DNA of 64,000 nt from Fimbriimonas ginsengisoli Gsoil 348. Lineage in GTDB: Bacteria > Armatimonadota > Fimbriimonadia > Fimbriimonadales > Fimbriimonadaceae. The notes beneath the pieces were generated by a model. The model ran no database searches, had not been told where the DNA came from, and worked only from the letters and a program-made list of their open reading frames with translations. Shown one piece after another: positions 16,425-28,341 of this stretch. How positions within the stretch are numbered: the stretch's first letter is position 1; the number at the start of each line of letters is the position of its first letter. The position numbers and the translations under genes were made by a program. The stretch spans positions 18,838 to 82,837 of the forward strand of contig CAMCVK010000013.1 in NCBI GenBank assembly GCA_945881865.1, given 5' to 3'.

Positions 16425-17945
16425 ATGCCGAATCATCCAGAACTGCCGGCCATCGTCACGATTTTTGGCGCGACGGGCGACCTCACCAAGCGAAAGCTGG
16501 TGCCCGCCCTGTTCAATCTTTTCCTGGATCGCGAGCTACCCAAGAAGTTCACCCTACTTGCGGTGGGGCGGCGCGGCGACCAGGCTTCGTTCATCGAGGC
16601 GATGGAGGAAGGGCTTGCCAAGTTCAGCCGACGCGGCACCGCCGACCCCAAGAAGTGGGCTGAGTTTGCCGCGCGAATTCGCTACGTTGCATTGCCGTTT
16701 GAGGACCCGAACCTCTACACCGAGATCGCGGGCGTGATCGCCGAAAGCGAAGAAGAGTTTGGCGAGCCCGCCACGCGCGTTTTCTACCTCTCGGTTCCGC
16801 CAGAGATTTTTGCGACGGTCTCTGACGGCCTCGGCGTCGCCGGGTTGTCAGGCAATCGCGAGCGTGACCGCATCGTCATCGAAAAGCCGTTCGGGCGCGA
16901 CCTTGAGTCGGCCGAACAGCTGAACAACCGGCTGCTGAACCATTTCGAGGAGCCGCAAATCTACCGGATCGACCACTATTTGGGCAAAGAAACGGTCCAA
17001 AACATCTTGGCACTGCGCTTTGGAAATACGCTGTACGAGCCGATTTGGAACCGACGGTACGTGGAAAACGTGCAGATTACGGTGGCCGAGGAAGTCGGCG
17101 TCGAGAAGCGCGGCGGCTACTACGAGACGTCCGGCGCGCTGCGTGACATGGTTCAAAACCACTTGTTGCAGTTGATGTGCCTGGTGGCGATGGAGCCGCT
17201 TGTCAGCTTTGAGGCGGACGAGGTTCGCAACAAAAAGGTCGACGTTCTAAAGGCGATCCGGCCGATTGACATCAAGAACCGCCATGCATTTTCGGTCCGC
17301 GGCCAATACGGCCCGGGCTACTTCCAGGGCCAAGCGGTGCCTGGCTATCGGCAAGAAACCGGAGTCGACCTGTACAGCAGCACCGAGACGTATGTCGCGC
17401 TGAAGCTCTACGTGGACAACTGGCGATGGCAGCGCGTGCCGTTCTACCTTCGCACGGGTAAGCGCATGCCGCGCAAGCTGTCGCAGGTCGTCATCAACTT
17501 CACGCCTGTGCCGCACCAGATGTTCCCCAGCAGCGTGGACGACATCGAGGCGAACCGGATGATCATCAACATCCAGCCGGAGGAAGGCATTTCGGTGCGC
17601 TTCGCGGCAAAAGAGCCGGGCAGCGGCATGCGCCTTCGCACGGTGTCGATGGACTTCAACTACGAGGAAGCGTTCCACGCCGAGAGCCGTGAAGCCTACG
17701 AGACGCTCTTGCAGGAAGTTATCGAAGGGAACACAACTCTGTTCATGCGCGCCGACCAAGAGCACCTGGCCTGGGAGCTGTTGCAGCCGCTTATCAACGC
17801 CTACGAGGAGCATCCGGCTTCGAGCTTCCCAAACTATGTTGCGGGAACATGGGGACCGGAGTCGGCCGACATCATGCTGGCGCGCGACGGACACAGTTGG
17901 TACAACCCCAATTCTGGGCCCGCCCCGAGGAAGGAACACGCATGA
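16425..17945 (+). CDS. zwf: Glucose-6-phosphate 1-dehydrogenase
   Basis: First oxidative step of the pentose phosphate pathway. Its 506 residues carry the nucleotide-binding loop [16 protein letters not shown] at residues 14-29, EKPFGRDL and the catalytic motif [22 protein letters not shown] in the C-terminal half is a further family motif. The stop overlaps the start of pgl (ATGA), suggesting coupled translation of the enzymes for successive steps. Confidence 0.97.
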   Translation: MPNHPELPAIVTIFGATGDLTKRKLVPALFNLFLDRELPKKFTLLAVGRRGDQASFIEAMEEGLAKFSRRGTADPKKWAEFAARIRYVALPFEDPNLYTEIAGVIAESEEEFGEPATRVFYLSVPPEIFATVSDGLGVAGLSGNRERDRIVIEKPFGRDLESAEQLNNRLLNHFEEPQIYRIDHYLGKETVQNILALRFGNTLYEPIWNRRYVENVQITVAEEVGVEKRGGYYETSGALRDMVQNHLLQLMCLVAMEPLVSFEADEVRNKKVDVLKAIRPIDIKNRHAFSVRGQYGPGYFQGQAVPGYRQETGVDLYSSTETYVALKLYVDNWRWQRVPFYLRTGKRMPRKLSQVVINFTPVPHQMFPSSVDDIEANRMIINIQPEEGISVRFAAKEPGSGMRLRTVSMDFNYEEAFHAESREAYETLLQEVIEGNTTLFMRADQEHLAWELLQPLINAYEEHPASSFPNYVAGTWGPESADIMLARDGHSWYNPNSGPAPRKEHA

Positions 17946-18655
17946 TTCAGGTGTTTGAAAGTCCGGAGGATTTGGCCTCGGCGGCGGCCGACGAATTCAT
18001 CGAGATCGCGACCCAGTACATCCAAGAGAACGGCGTTTTCACGGTCGGGCTTAGCGGCGGATCGACGCCGAAACGGATGTACGAGATTCTCGCGGATGAG
18101 TACCTGGATGCGCTCGATTGGTCTCGCGTGAAGTTCTTCTTTGGCGACGAGCGATACGTTCCGGCGCAGGACCCGAACAGCAACGAAGGCATGGCGCGCC
18201 GCACCCTGCTGGACAAAATTCCGGAATCGCAACGGAACGTTTTTGGTATGCACTTGCCCGGCGAGGGTCCGCTGGATGCGGCGATAGCCTATGAGGCGTT
18301 GTTAGAACGCCATTTAGGTCGCGTGCGTCCCTCGCTGAATCTTCTTTTTCTTGGCCTCGGGGCCGATGGCCATACGCTTTCTCTGTTTCCCGGTGAGCTC
18401 TCCGTGCACCGAACCGACCGGCTGGTGATTCCGGCGAAGGCACCGGTTGGGGTCACCGACCGCATATCGCTCACGGTTCCGTTTGCGCTGCAGTCCAGCG
18501 TCATCCGGTTCCTAGTCGCGGGTCAGGAGAAAACTGCCGCTCTGGCGGAATGCCTCTACGGCACCTATGACCTGGACGTCACGCCCTCGCAGGCGTTTGG
18601 CCAGTCCGACCACCCGAACCTGGAAATCTGGACGGACATCGACCTTCCGGAGTAG
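17942..18655 (+). CDS. pgl: 6-phosphogluconolactonase
   Basis: Hydrolyses 6-phosphogluconolactone, between Zwf and Gnd. From ATG 17942 the protein has 237 residues, normal for the DevB/SOL type. Landmarks are [24 protein letters not shown], and [15 protein letters not shown], which holds the catalytic region. The track start at 17849 lies inside zwf and is discarded in favour of the ATG that overlaps the zwf stop by four bases. Last gene of the operon; the stop is nine bases from the end of a convergent gene. Confidence 0.95.
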   Translation: MIQVFESPEDLASAAADEFIEIATQYIQENGVFTVGLSGGSTPKRMYEILADEYLDALDWSRVKFFFGDERYVPAQDPNSNEGMARRTLLDKIPESQRNVFGMHLPGEGPLDAAIAYEALLERHLGRVRPSLNLLFLGLGADGHTLSLFPGELSVHRTDRLVIPAKAPVGVTDRISLTVPFALQSSVIRFLVAGQEKTAALAECLYGTYDLDVTPSQAFGQSDHPNLEIWTDIDLPE

Positions 18656-18664
18656 GAAGCAAGC

Positions 18665-19168
18665 TCACCGAATGTGGACTTGGGGGTGGGATTTGCTGGC
18701 GATGCTAAACACGTAGCCTTCTTTCGCCACCGTTTGGTGGCAGCCGACGCAAGACTCCATCTTGCCGCGCTCGATGAATCGCTTTTTTGCTAGGTTCACG
18801 ACAAAGAACTCCCAGTCGCCGACGGCGGGCGCAAAGCCTTTTTCTCGTTTCACCATGCCGGTGAACAGCGCCGACTTTCCGCCGGTTTGCCGGTCGAACT
18901 TTTCCTTGATCAGCACCGAGCCAGCGGGAAAGGCTCGTTTGCCGGGCAGCGAGAGAGCCGCCTTTGCGATCGGGTTGGATTTCGTCATCACCCACGCACC
19001 GCCGTGAGGCGGTTCGTTGCCGCTCATCTTCACCGTTCGGCAGAGCAGGGCGATGTCATCTCGCAGGCGATGCCGCCGGGTCCAGGCGGGAATCAGCGCA
19101 TCCGGATTTTTGATCTCGGCCGGAAGTGGTTGCACTTGCGTGAGAACCAACCCGAGAAGCAGCGTCAT
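18665..19168 (-). CDS. Cytochrome P460-like exported haem protein
   Basis: A 167-residue protein. ATG 19168, six bases after the FAD oxidoreductase stop, gives a hydrophobic leader (MTLLLGLVLTQVQPLPAE). The body has HGGAWVMTKSNP, FPAGSVLIKEKF and a single CVGCH haem c motif near the C-terminus, the arrangement of cytochrome P460-type or P460-like proteins, which use a c-type haem sometimes cross-linked to Lys. Known relatives oxidise hydroxylamine or bind NO, but many have no assigned role. The Cys-haem attachment would need a cytochrome c maturation system, not visible here. It is in an operon with the FAD enzyme. Confidence 0.7.
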   Translation of the reverse strand: MTLLLGLVLTQVQPLPAEIKNPDALIPAWTRRHRLRDDIALLCRTVKMSGNEPPHGGAWVMTKSNPIAKAALSLPGKRAFPAGSVLIKEKFDRQTGGKSALFTGMVKREKGFAPAVGDWEFFVVNLAKKRFIERGKMESCVGCHQTVAKEGYVFSIASKSHPQVHIR

Positions 19169-19173
19169 AGTTT

Positions 19174-20706
19174 CTAGCCCTGTAACGAAATTTGCGGCCA
19201 GGAGACCTGGATGCCCGCCGCTGCGATCTCGGCCCGGAAGCGTCGCAGCAGCTTCTTCTCCGCCGCGACGTCCGCCGGTTGGACTCCGTTCAGAGCGCAG
19301 AACGAAGCAAGGTGCCCCGCCGCCTCGCCGATGTTCCACTCCACCGGGTGGAGCCGGTAGCACCCATTGGTGATGTGCGTGGTGCCGATGTTTTTCGCCG
19401 CCGCGATCAGATTTTTCGTTTCCACCGGGATCAAGGCGCGAAGCGGGATCTCGAACGGGAGGGAAGCGACATCGAGATAGTTGCGTCCACCGGTGCTTGG
19501 ATGAAGGTCGATTCGGTAGGAACCGACGCCGACGCTGTCTTCGTAGTGCGTGCCTCGGTCGCGATTCGGGTTATCCGCCGCCGAAACATCCCGGCTTGTG
19601 ATCGTCGTGAGGGCCTTGATTCGGCGGGATTCTCGGATGTAAGGCCGCGAGGCGAAGCCGTCCGGAGTGCCGGTCGCCTCCGGGGCGAGTCGAAGTTCGG
19701 GGTATCCGAGGTGGTCGGTATCGTGGCGCGGCGCTTCGGTCTGGAGCCAAAACATCAAAGACTTCGAGAGTTCCTTGGAGGCTTCGGCGGCACCGGGTTC
19801 GAGCGCCGTACTCAGGAAGTAGTCGTTCATCGGCCAGTTCACCGCCGTGGTGTCCAGCGCGCCGGTTTCGACATCCTTGCTAATGATTTTGCGGTAGCCA
19901 AAAAGTCCCATTGATGCGCCGAGCAACGGGAGGTAGCGCGGCAGCAACGTAATCGGGTGGACGTCGGTGAAGCCTAGCAAGTTTCCGGGCCAGAAGTCGG
20001 GCCGATAGTTGCGCCAAAACTCGTAGCCTTCGGGTTGGACGATCGGCTGAGTGTGGCCGGGGTCCCAGGCGGCGGCAAAAACCCAGGTGATTGCCTGCCA
20101 GTCGTTCGGGTCCGCCTCCAGCGGCGCAAGCGGTTCGCCGGTCTCCGCTTGGCTCTCGAATCCGGTGACGAAGGCCGTTTCGGTGAGCGGGAGTAGGTCG
20201 CCCAACTCGGTGGCGTCGAGAAAAACCTTCGCCTCGATCCGCACATGGACCCCATCCGGATTTTGCAGGGTTACAGAGTGAACGCTTCCTTGGCGCGCTT
20301 CGGCGGAGACGGGAGCATGGTTGACCAGAACCCGAACTGCGTCACCGGAAACGTACGGGGCGATCATATCGCTGAGGACGGCACGCGCCAGGGTCGGCGG
20401 GTGGCATAGGTTAGAGACCCAACCGGAACCGGGGTTGAAGTGCGGGTTGTCCGGCGTGAAACTCCGGCTCGAAAGGTAGTAGCGACGAACCCGTCGGCGA
20501 AACTCCGTATAGCGGTCGGTTCGGCCGAAGCTTTCGATCCACGGGTGCTCGTCCGGCGGCACGGCCTGCGAGGTCAGCTGACCACCCAATTCGGGCGACT
20601 CGTCGGAGACGATGACTTTCAGGCCCGACTCAGCAGCGGCCAGCGCGGCCGCAAATCCGCCCACGCCTCCTCCGATAATGGCTATATCCGCCGATAGGGT
20701 CTGCAT
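19174..20706 (-). CDS. FAD-dependent oxidoreductase (FAD_oxidored family)
   Basis: A 510-residue flavoprotein. The dinucleotide-binding loop IIGGGVGGFAAALAAAESG is near the start, followed by ELGGQLTSQAVPPDEHPWIE, typical of the family that also contains putative xanthan lyase-like and geranylgeranyl reductase-like proteins. A second FAD motif sits near the C-terminus (NLIAAAKNIGTTHITNG). There is no evident signal peptide, although relatives are often exported. The substrate is unknown. A TAGAGT hexamer six bases before the ATG suggests a leaderless start. The P460-like gene follows after five bases. Confidence 0.8.
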   Translation of the reverse strand: MQTLSADIAIIGGGVGGFAAALAAAESGLKVIVSDESPELGGQLTSQAVPPDEHPWIESFGRTDRYTEFRRRVRRYYLSSRSFTPDNPHFNPGSGWVSNLCHPPTLARAVLSDMIAPYVSGDAVRVLVNHAPVSAEARQGSVHSVTLQNPDGVHVRIEAKVFLDATELGDLLPLTETAFVTGFESQAETGEPLAPLEADPNDWQAITWVFAAAWDPGHTQPIVQPEGYEFWRNYRPDFWPGNLLGFTDVHPITLLPRYLPLLGASMGLFGYRKIISKDVETGALDTTAVNWPMNDYFLSTALEPGAAEASKELSKSLMFWLQTEAPRHDTDHLGYPELRLAPEATGTPDGFASRPYIRESRRIKALTTITSRDVSAADNPNRDRGTHYEDSVGVGSYRIDLHPSTGGRNYLDVASLPFEIPLRALIPVETKNLIAAAKNIGTTHITNGCYRLHPVEWNIGEAAGHLASFCALNGVQPADVAAEKKLLRRFRAEIAAAGIQVSWPQISLQG

Positions 20707-20721
20707 TCTGTTACTCTACGC

Positions 20722-22110
20722 CTAGGCAATACGCGGGAATCCACGCTCGGCGAAAAGGAGGTTGGCGTGGCTCAATTGGGCCGCCATTGCGTTTGGACCA
20801 GGTCCACCTAACGACTCGCGCCGCGCCACCGAACCGGCCGCCGAAAGCACGCCAAGCGCCGCCGCCGGAACATCCGGCTCGATCTCGGCCAGGGTCTCGG
20901 GCGTCAGCTCTTCCAGGACGATTCCGCGATCGAGGCAATGCCGAACGAGCCGACCGACGATTTCGTGCGCCTGGCGGAACGGCAGGCCGGTCGTCGCGAG
21001 ATAGTCGGCCAGATCCGTAGCGGTGCTGAAGTCGCCGTAGGTCGATTCGGCCATGCGTTGCGTCTGCCAATCCGCAGTTTCCAGCATCAAATAGACCAGC
21101 TGAATGGAATCGCGGCACTTGCGGAGCGAGTCAAAGAGCGGCGGTTTATCCTCCTGGGTGTCTCGGTTGTAGCCCAGCGGGAGCGCCTTCATCGTTCCGG
21201 CAAGGGTGGTCCAGTTGGCGATGGCGCGAGCGGTCCGGCCGCGAATCAGCTCGGCCATATCCGGGTTTCGCTTCTGCGGCATGATGCTGGAGCCGGTGGT
21301 CACGGTGTCGCTGAGCTTGACGAAGCCGAACTCTTTGCCCGACCACAGGATGAGCTCCTGCGAGATGCGCGAAAGGTCGATCATGATGAGCGCGCAAAGG
21401 TGCAGCGCGTCCATGATGTAGCTCCGGTCGCTTGTGGCATCGAGGGCGTTCGGAATCGGCGCGATGAAGCCGAGCTCATGGGCGGTGGCTTCGCGGTCGA
21501 TGGGAAATGACGTTCCGGCTAGAGCGGCGGCTCCCAGCGGCGAATAATTCGTCACGGTGACGATGCGCTCGCTGCGGGTGCCGTGCCGCTGAAACGCCCA
21601 GAAATAGGCGAGCAAATGGAAGCCGAGCGTGACCGGCTGGGCTCGCTGCTGGTGGGTGTATCCGGGCATCAAAGTGCCGCTTTCTCGGCTCGAAATCTCC
21701 AAGAAAAGCCCCTGAAGCTTTTTGATCTCGTCTTGCAGCGCCAGCAGTTCGTTAACGGTGAACATACGGGTGTCGGTAGCGATCTGGTCGTTGCGGCTGC
21801 GAGCGGTGTGCAGCTTGCCGGCGACCTCGCCGACGAGCTCGTGGAGCCGGACTTCGATGGCGGTGTGAATATCCTCGACGTCGAACTTCAGGTAGGACGG
21901 ACCTTCTTCGTGGATTCGCTCTAGACCGTCGATCAGGGCTTTGGCTTCTTCGGGAGAGATGATTCCTTGCTCGCCGAGCATGCGGGCGTGGGCGACCGAG
22001 CCGATGATGTCTTCTTGCCAGAAGTTCAAATCGGTTTGAATCGACTGGCCGAACCGGTCGACCAGCTCCGCCGTTGTCTCGTTAAACGCCCCGCCCCACA
22101 GCTTTCGCAT
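20722..22110 (-). CDS. argH: Argininosuccinate lyase
   Basis: Last step of arginine synthesis: splits argininosuccinate into arginine and fumarate. The 462-residue length is standard. The start MRKLWGGAFNE is typical, HTARSRNDQIATD and HQQRAQPVTLGFH follow, and the fumarase-superfamily signature GSSIMPQKRNPDMAELIRG carries the catalytic Ser. The C-terminus ends early and plainly (FAERGFPRIA). The FAD oxidoreductase starts 15 bp after its stop, probably with its own promoter. No other arg gene is adjacent. Confidence 0.96.
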   Translation of the reverse strand: MRKLWGGAFNETTAELVDRFGQSIQTDLNFWQEDIIGSVAHARMLGEQGIISPEEAKALIDGLERIHEEGPSYLKFDVEDIHTAIEVRLHELVGEVAGKLHTARSRNDQIATDTRMFTVNELLALQDEIKKLQGLFLEISSRESGTLMPGYTHQQRAQPVTLGFHLLAYFWAFQRHGTRSERIVTVTNYSPLGAAALAGTSFPIDREATAHELGFIAPIPNALDATSDRSYIMDALHLCALIMIDLSRISQELILWSGKEFGFVKLSDTVTTGSSIMPQKRNPDMAELIRGRTARAIANWTTLAGTMKALPLGYNRDTQEDKPPLFDSLRKCRDSIQLVYLMLETADWQTQRMAESTYGDFSTATDLADYLATTGLPFRQAHEIVGRLVRHCLDRGIVLEELTPETLAEIEPDVPAAALGVLSAAGSVARRESLGGPGPNAMAAQLSHANLLFAERGFPRIA

Positions 22111-22118
22111 AGTTTCCT

Positions 22119-22124
22119 ATCTTA
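22119..22124 (-). promoter_or_regulatory. Candidate leaderless -10 element of argH
   Basis: TAAGAT on the minus strand, eight bases before the argH ATG at 22110. Confidence 0.45.
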
Positions 22125-22229
22125 CTTAGCAGGTTAGGCGGGCTACGGCGCCGGGCGGCGTTTTGCCGTCAACAACGCAAAATCGTGACGCCGCTGCAAC
22201 CGGTGGCCATCACCCCGCGTACAAAGTTC

Positions 22230-22904
22230 ATGCCCCAAAATCCTACTTCTGCGCCAAAGTCTCAGCACATTCTGTTTATCCTGGACCGGAGTGGAAGCAT
22301 GTCCGATCAGGCCGACGATGTGATCGGTGGATTTAACACCTATATTGGCGAAATGCAGGCCGAGGCGCGGAACGACGGGCTTTCGACGGTGGTGTCGCTG
22401 GTGACGTTTGCCAACGACCACCGGATCGTTTTCGCGGGCAAAGCGGTCGCGGACGTGGCGCCACTGACCCGTGAGGACTACCGGGCGGTGGGGTCAACGG
22501 CGTTGCTCGACACGGTCTATGCGTCTGTAACGCAATACCGAGATCACATCGGGCAGGGCGTTTTTGGCGGCGCACAGGCGCAGGAGGACTCTCCCTCGGT
22601 GCTGGTCATTATCTTCACCGACGGTCACGAGAACGCCTCGACCCGAGCCACCGCCGCACAGGTTCGGGAGGTCATCGATGCTTGTGAGCGACTTGGGAAC
22701 TGGACTTTCAGCTACGTTGGCGCGCACGCGGGAGTCTGGGCGCAAGCGGAAGGCATCGCGATGAAGAAGGGAAATACGCTGGACGCAACCGGCCTCGACT
22801 TTCACGAGACGACCGATCGGCTCGTGGCGAGTTCGAAAAAGCACCGAACGAATTACCGAGATCTCAACCAGAAAGCCACCCAGGACGTTTTCGAAGAAGC
22901 GTAG
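22230..22904 (+). CDS. von Willebrand factor A domain protein
   Basis: A 224-residue, single-domain vWA protein. The metal-ion-dependent adhesion site is complete: DRSGSMSD near residue 17, GSTALLD, and FTDGHEN. There is no signal peptide or membrane segment, so it is probably cytoplasmic; such proteins act as metal-dependent protein-binding modules, often with AAA ATPases, but none is adjacent. The track start is a GTG at 22185; the ATG at 22230 is preferred because the domain starts shortly after it. Near the end AGVWAQAEGIAM resembles tellurite-resistance-type and Ser/Thr-kinase-linked vWA proteins. Function unknown. Confidence 0.82.
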   Translation: MPQNPTSAPKSQHILFILDRSGSMSDQADDVIGGFNTYIGEMQAEARNDGLSTVVSLVTFANDHRIVFAGKAVADVAPLTREDYRAVGSTALLDTVYASVTQYRDHIGQGVFGGAQAQEDSPSVLVIIFTDGHENASTRATAAQVREVIDACERLGNWTFSYVGAHAGVWAQAEGIAMKKGNTLDATGLDFHETTDRLVASSKKHRTNYRDLNQKATQDVFEEA

Positions 22905-22911
22905 TTCTCTT

Positions 22912-23025
22912 TTTTGGAGTGCGGTGGCGGTGCTGCCGCTTTAAAGCATCGTAAGAGCGCTTAAAGTGGCGGGCAAGCGGAGCTTGCCTTAGAAAAGCGG
23001 CGGCAGAGCCGCCGCACTCCGAAAA
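22912..23025. repeat. Large imperfect inverted repeat, dispersed family copies B and C
   Basis: Left arm 22912-22945 and right arm 22992-23025 are imperfect inverted copies of about 33 bp sharing GGAGTGCGG and CTGCCG(C)CGCTTT. Nested inside are TAAG/CTTA (22952-22963) and a perfect GGCAAGC-GGA-GCTTGCC hairpin (22972-22988). Both arms match the unit at 12487-12521. The element separates the vWA gene from the convergent tRNA-Arg and could serve as a two-way terminator, since both ends are T-rich outward. It resembles a small mobile REP/MITE-like unit. Confidence 0.7.
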
Positions 23026-23039
23026 TGGGCACAAAAAAT

Positions 23040-23115
23040 TGGCGCCCCCGACAGGAATCGAACCTGCGACAAACCGCTTAGAAGGCGGTTGCTCTATCCA
23101 CTGAGCTACGGGGGC
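23040..23115 (-). tRNA. tRNA-Arg (UCU)
   Basis: The minus strand gives GCCCCCG/CGGGGGC as acceptor stem, a D arm GCTC/GAGC, the anticodon stem ACCGC/GCGGT with loop CTTCTAA, and a TTCGATT loop with GCAGG/CCTGT. Anticodon TCT reads AGA and AGG. The discriminator is G and CCA is encoded. A T run follows the 3' end. Confidence 0.96.
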
Positions 23116-23241
23116 CACGGAGTACCTGGGCGTCTTGCCCGTCGGGTGACTTTTCCAAGATACCAGCGCGACTGCCGACAACTTTATCGGCACTTTCGAA
23201 GAACTTATGCAACTCCTACGCGAAATCGCGGATAATCAAAT

Positions 23242-25859
<2,618 letters not shown>

Positions 25860-25863
<4 letters not shown>

Positions 25864-26444
25864 CTTCGGCGAGATTGGCGATTCAAAGCGTTAAGGCTCA
25901 CGTCGAGCACGGGGAATTCGTGCCAGTTCGGCCCGTCAAAGTGCCACCATTCGGTTCGAATGACGCCAAAGCCGGCCGACGCCATGATCTCCCGCAACAG
26001 GGCACGGTTGCCCAAAACTTCGGCGGGAAAATTGGCATAGGCGGTGTGCGATTGCTCGGAAAAGTCGTCGAACTCCGTGCCCATGTCGAGATTACGCCCG
26101 CGCGAATCCATCAGAGTGAGGTCGATGGCGCATCCGCGATTGTGGCGGGAGCCTGTTTTTGGATTGGCGACGTATCTCGGATCGCCGATGCGATTCCACA
26201 TCTGTCGGGTCACGGCAAGCGGTCGGTAGGCATCGTAGATTCGGAACCGCAGCCCGTACCGACGGATGACTTTCTCGGTCTTCGCGAGCGCGTCGGCGGC
26301 AGATTGCTCCAGAAAGCAGGCGTCGCACGGATAGAGCCTACGACCCATAAAGTTGTGCGGCCCGGCGTAGCGGATGTCGAACTCGGCGTGCCGAAGGACC
26401 GTTCGGAGATCGACGAGATAGCTCGGCACGTCGCCGCGGGCCAT
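25860..26444 (-). CDS. D-Ala-D-Ala dipeptidase, VanX/DdpX-like (M15D)
   Basis: A 194-residue Zn peptidase of the VanX family, hydrolysing D-Ala-D-Ala. The Zn site is [15 protein letters not shown] (SxHxxGxAxD), with Glu and His in TEWWHFDG; the Arg of YDAYRPL is the usual substrate-stabilising residue. Length matches VanX (about 200). ATG 26444 is used because it overlaps the stop of the upstream phosphoesterase (TGATG); the track start at 26711 would overlap that gene. With no vanHA-like ligase beside it, a role in peptidoglycan recycling is likelier than drug resistance. There is no signal peptide. Confidence 0.85.
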
Positions 26445-27259
26445 CACGAGGCTTCCGCCGGATACAAAGTGAGCAGGCTCACCTCGGGTCGGCAGTTCAA
26501 TCGGCTGGGGAAAAACGTCGTGCCAACGCCGCGCGTCACGTAGAGCGGGGTCGGGGCGTGGGGATAGAAACCGCGCGGGTACTTGCGACCCATTTCGCTG
26601 TATTTCGGCGTGAATCCGCCCGGCAGGATGAATTGGCCGCCGTGTGAATGCCCTGAGAGCATGAGGTCGCATCCTTCGGGGAGGTAGTCCACCGCGTCTG
26701 GCTCGTGCCAAAGCGCAATTGCCGGACCGGGTTGAAGGTTGCTCATCGTTTGGCGGGGCCGGCCGGCATGGGCCTGGTAGCTGTCAATGCCGACCCACTG
26801 GATGCCCTGATGCTCCCAGATTTCGTTCCGGAGCAGACGGATGTTTAGCTCATCGAGGATCAATTTCAAGAGCTTGGGGTTGCCGCCGTGGTAATCGTGA
26901 TTGCCGGGGACAGCCACCGCGCGGCCGCCCATAAGAAGGAGCGGTTCCAAAACGCTGCCCAATAGCTCGGGCGTAACCGGCTTCCAACACTCCACAAAGT
27001 CGCCGACGAAAACCACGACGTCCGGGTCGGTTTCGAGGGCCATCGCGACCGCCCGCCGACTGAGCTCCGCCGTCGTCTCATCCTTCACATGCAGGTCGCC
27101 GAGGACCGCCATCGTGAATCCGGCAAGGTGCTCGGGCCAGTTTGGCAGATGGATTTTCCGCTTCTCCAGGACGAGGTTGCCGACCTCGACGAGCGCGCCG
27201 TACGTAAGCAAGCCGGTGCCCACGACGCCGGCCCCGAACAGGAGATCGCGCAATTTCAT
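26444..27259 (-). CDS. Membrane-anchored metallophosphoesterase
   Basis: A 271-residue calcineurin-like phosphoesterase. A hydrophobic N-terminus (residues 5-35) probably anchors it to the membrane. All metal-site motifs are visible: GDLHVKD, VGDFVE, GNHDYHGG and SGHSHGGQ, with an RGVG-type end. It resembles the YaeI/YkuE group; YaeI hydrolyses UDP-sugar or lipid-linked diphosphates in some bacteria, but the substrate here is unknown. It overlaps the preceding gene by four bases (ATGA) and the VanX-like gene by one base, so the three genes form one operon. Confidence 0.85.
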   Translation of the reverse strand: MKLRDLLFGAGVVGTGLLTYGALVEVGNLVLEKRKIHLPNWPEHLAGFTMAVLGDLHVKDETTAELSRRAVAMALETDPDVVVFVGDFVECWKPVTPELLGSVLEPLLLMGGRAVAVPGNHDYHGGNPKLLKLILDELNIRLLRNEIWEHQGIQWVGIDSYQAHAGRPRQTMSNLQPGPAIALWHEPDAVDYLPEGCDLMLSGHSHGGQFILPGGFTPKYSEMGRKYPRGFYPHAPTPLYVTRGVGTTFFPSRLNCRPEVSLLTLYPAEAS

Positions 27260-28257
27260 CGTTGGCTCCGCTCGTTACGGCGCAGGACTTCAACGAGGAA
27301 CATGACCGATCGGTCCGTAATCGCCCGTGCGTAGGCGCTCTCGCCGCCGATTTCTTCCAGTTCCAGGGCGATGTCGAGAACCTTCTTGAAGTCCTCGTCG
27401 CCGGATCGCGACAACGCAAGCGTGAGGTCCAGCAGTCGGGCGACGTGGTCGGCAACAACCGCCGGAGTAAACAGTTGGGCCCGCGCACCGGCAAGGAGCC
27501 GCAACGTTTCGGCCTGACGCTCTTCGTCCGAGAGTCCATTCCTGGCCGCTTGGGCGTCGTAGAGCTCGCGCAAGGTCGGGCTCACGCTGCCCAGTTCCAG
27601 TCGCCAATCTTCAGTTTCGACGATTCCAAGGAAGGCGGCGGCTCGCTCGTCGGCCTCGGTCCCAACCGAGCCACGCTCAAATGCCCTCGCGGGATGCTCG
27701 GCCTCGGGAAGTTCGGCAAAGTATTTTCGCCAAGCGGTCGCAAGCAGCGGCAAACGCTCGCCGGTGCTTCGAATGGCGGCGCCAAGACGCTGTTGGGCGT
27801 ACTCGAGAGGGATTTCGGCGGCGACCTGCGGGGCAACCGATCTTCGCAGGAGGTCGTCTCGATGCTCGGTCGACTGGCCAACGGAAAGGGTCTCTTCGCT
27901 GGCTCGGGTGACGCCCTCGGTCGGATGGACGTGGGCGGTGAACCATCGGACGCGGCCGTTGGCTTCTTCCGCAAGACTGATCACGCTCGCACCGCTGGGA
28001 TCGGGGGAGATGAGGAGAGCGAACCGAAACGGAATCACGATCTGGTCGGGAACTTCCTCCACGTGGTCGGGCGTGTAACCTCGCTCTTTCAGGAGGAAGA
28101 GAATCTTTTTGAGGGCCTTTAGATCGGCTTTCTCGTCGAGGCCCCGCACCAATTCGCCCACGGTATCGGTGAGTGCTTGGTTGGGCTCACGCTTCGCTTC
28201 CTTTTCCAAGGCCGCCCAATTGCGGTCTTTGATCCATCCGGTCCATTCCTTTCGCAT
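27256..28257 (-). CDS. Protein of unknown function, first gene of a phosphoesterase/dipeptidase operon
   Basis: About 333 residues, acidic, Ala/Leu/Glu-rich and predicted mostly helical, without membrane segments or a recognisable motif. The first 70 residues (KEWTGWIKDRNWAALEKEAK...) look like helical repeats; the middle (VIPFRFALLISPDPSGASV, RVRWFTAHVHP) is more beta-like; the last 100 are helical. The track start is a TTG at 28260; the next codon is ATG (28257), preferred here, with TAAACT upstream. It overlaps the phosphoesterase by four bases (ATGA). I cannot assign a family. Confidence 0.6.
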   Translation of the reverse strand: MRKEWTGWIKDRNWAALEKEAKREPNQALTDTVGELVRGLDEKADLKALKKILFLLKERGYTPDHVEEVPDQIVIPFRFALLISPDPSGASVISLAEEANGRVRWFTAHVHPTEGVTRASEETLSVGQSTEHRDDLLRRSVAPQVAAEIPLEYAQQRLGAAIRSTGERLPLLATAWRKYFAELPEAEHPARAFERGSVGTEADERAAAFLGIVETEDWRLELGSVSPTLRELYDAQAARNGLSDEERQAETLRLLAGARAQLFTPAVVADHVARLLDLTLALSRSGDEDFKKVLDIALELEEIGGESAYARAITDRSVMFLVEVLRRNERSQR

Positions 28258-28286
28258 CAATCGGAGAGTTTATCGTGTCTGGGTAT

Positions 28287-28302
28287 TTAACCGTCCCTTA
28301 AC
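28287..28302 (+). promoter_or_regulatory. Pho-box-like direct repeat upstream of pstS
   Basis: TTAAC at 28287-28291 and again at 28298-28302, i.e. an 11-bp period, 40-55 bases before the pstS ATG. Known Pho boxes are 11-bp-period direct repeats (TTAACA-type in Firmicutes, CTGTCAT-type in enterics). Only two half-sites are seen. Confidence 0.35.
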
Positions 28303-28341
28303 GTTTCCGGGGTAGTTTGCCTTTTCCGGCAGAAGAGAACC

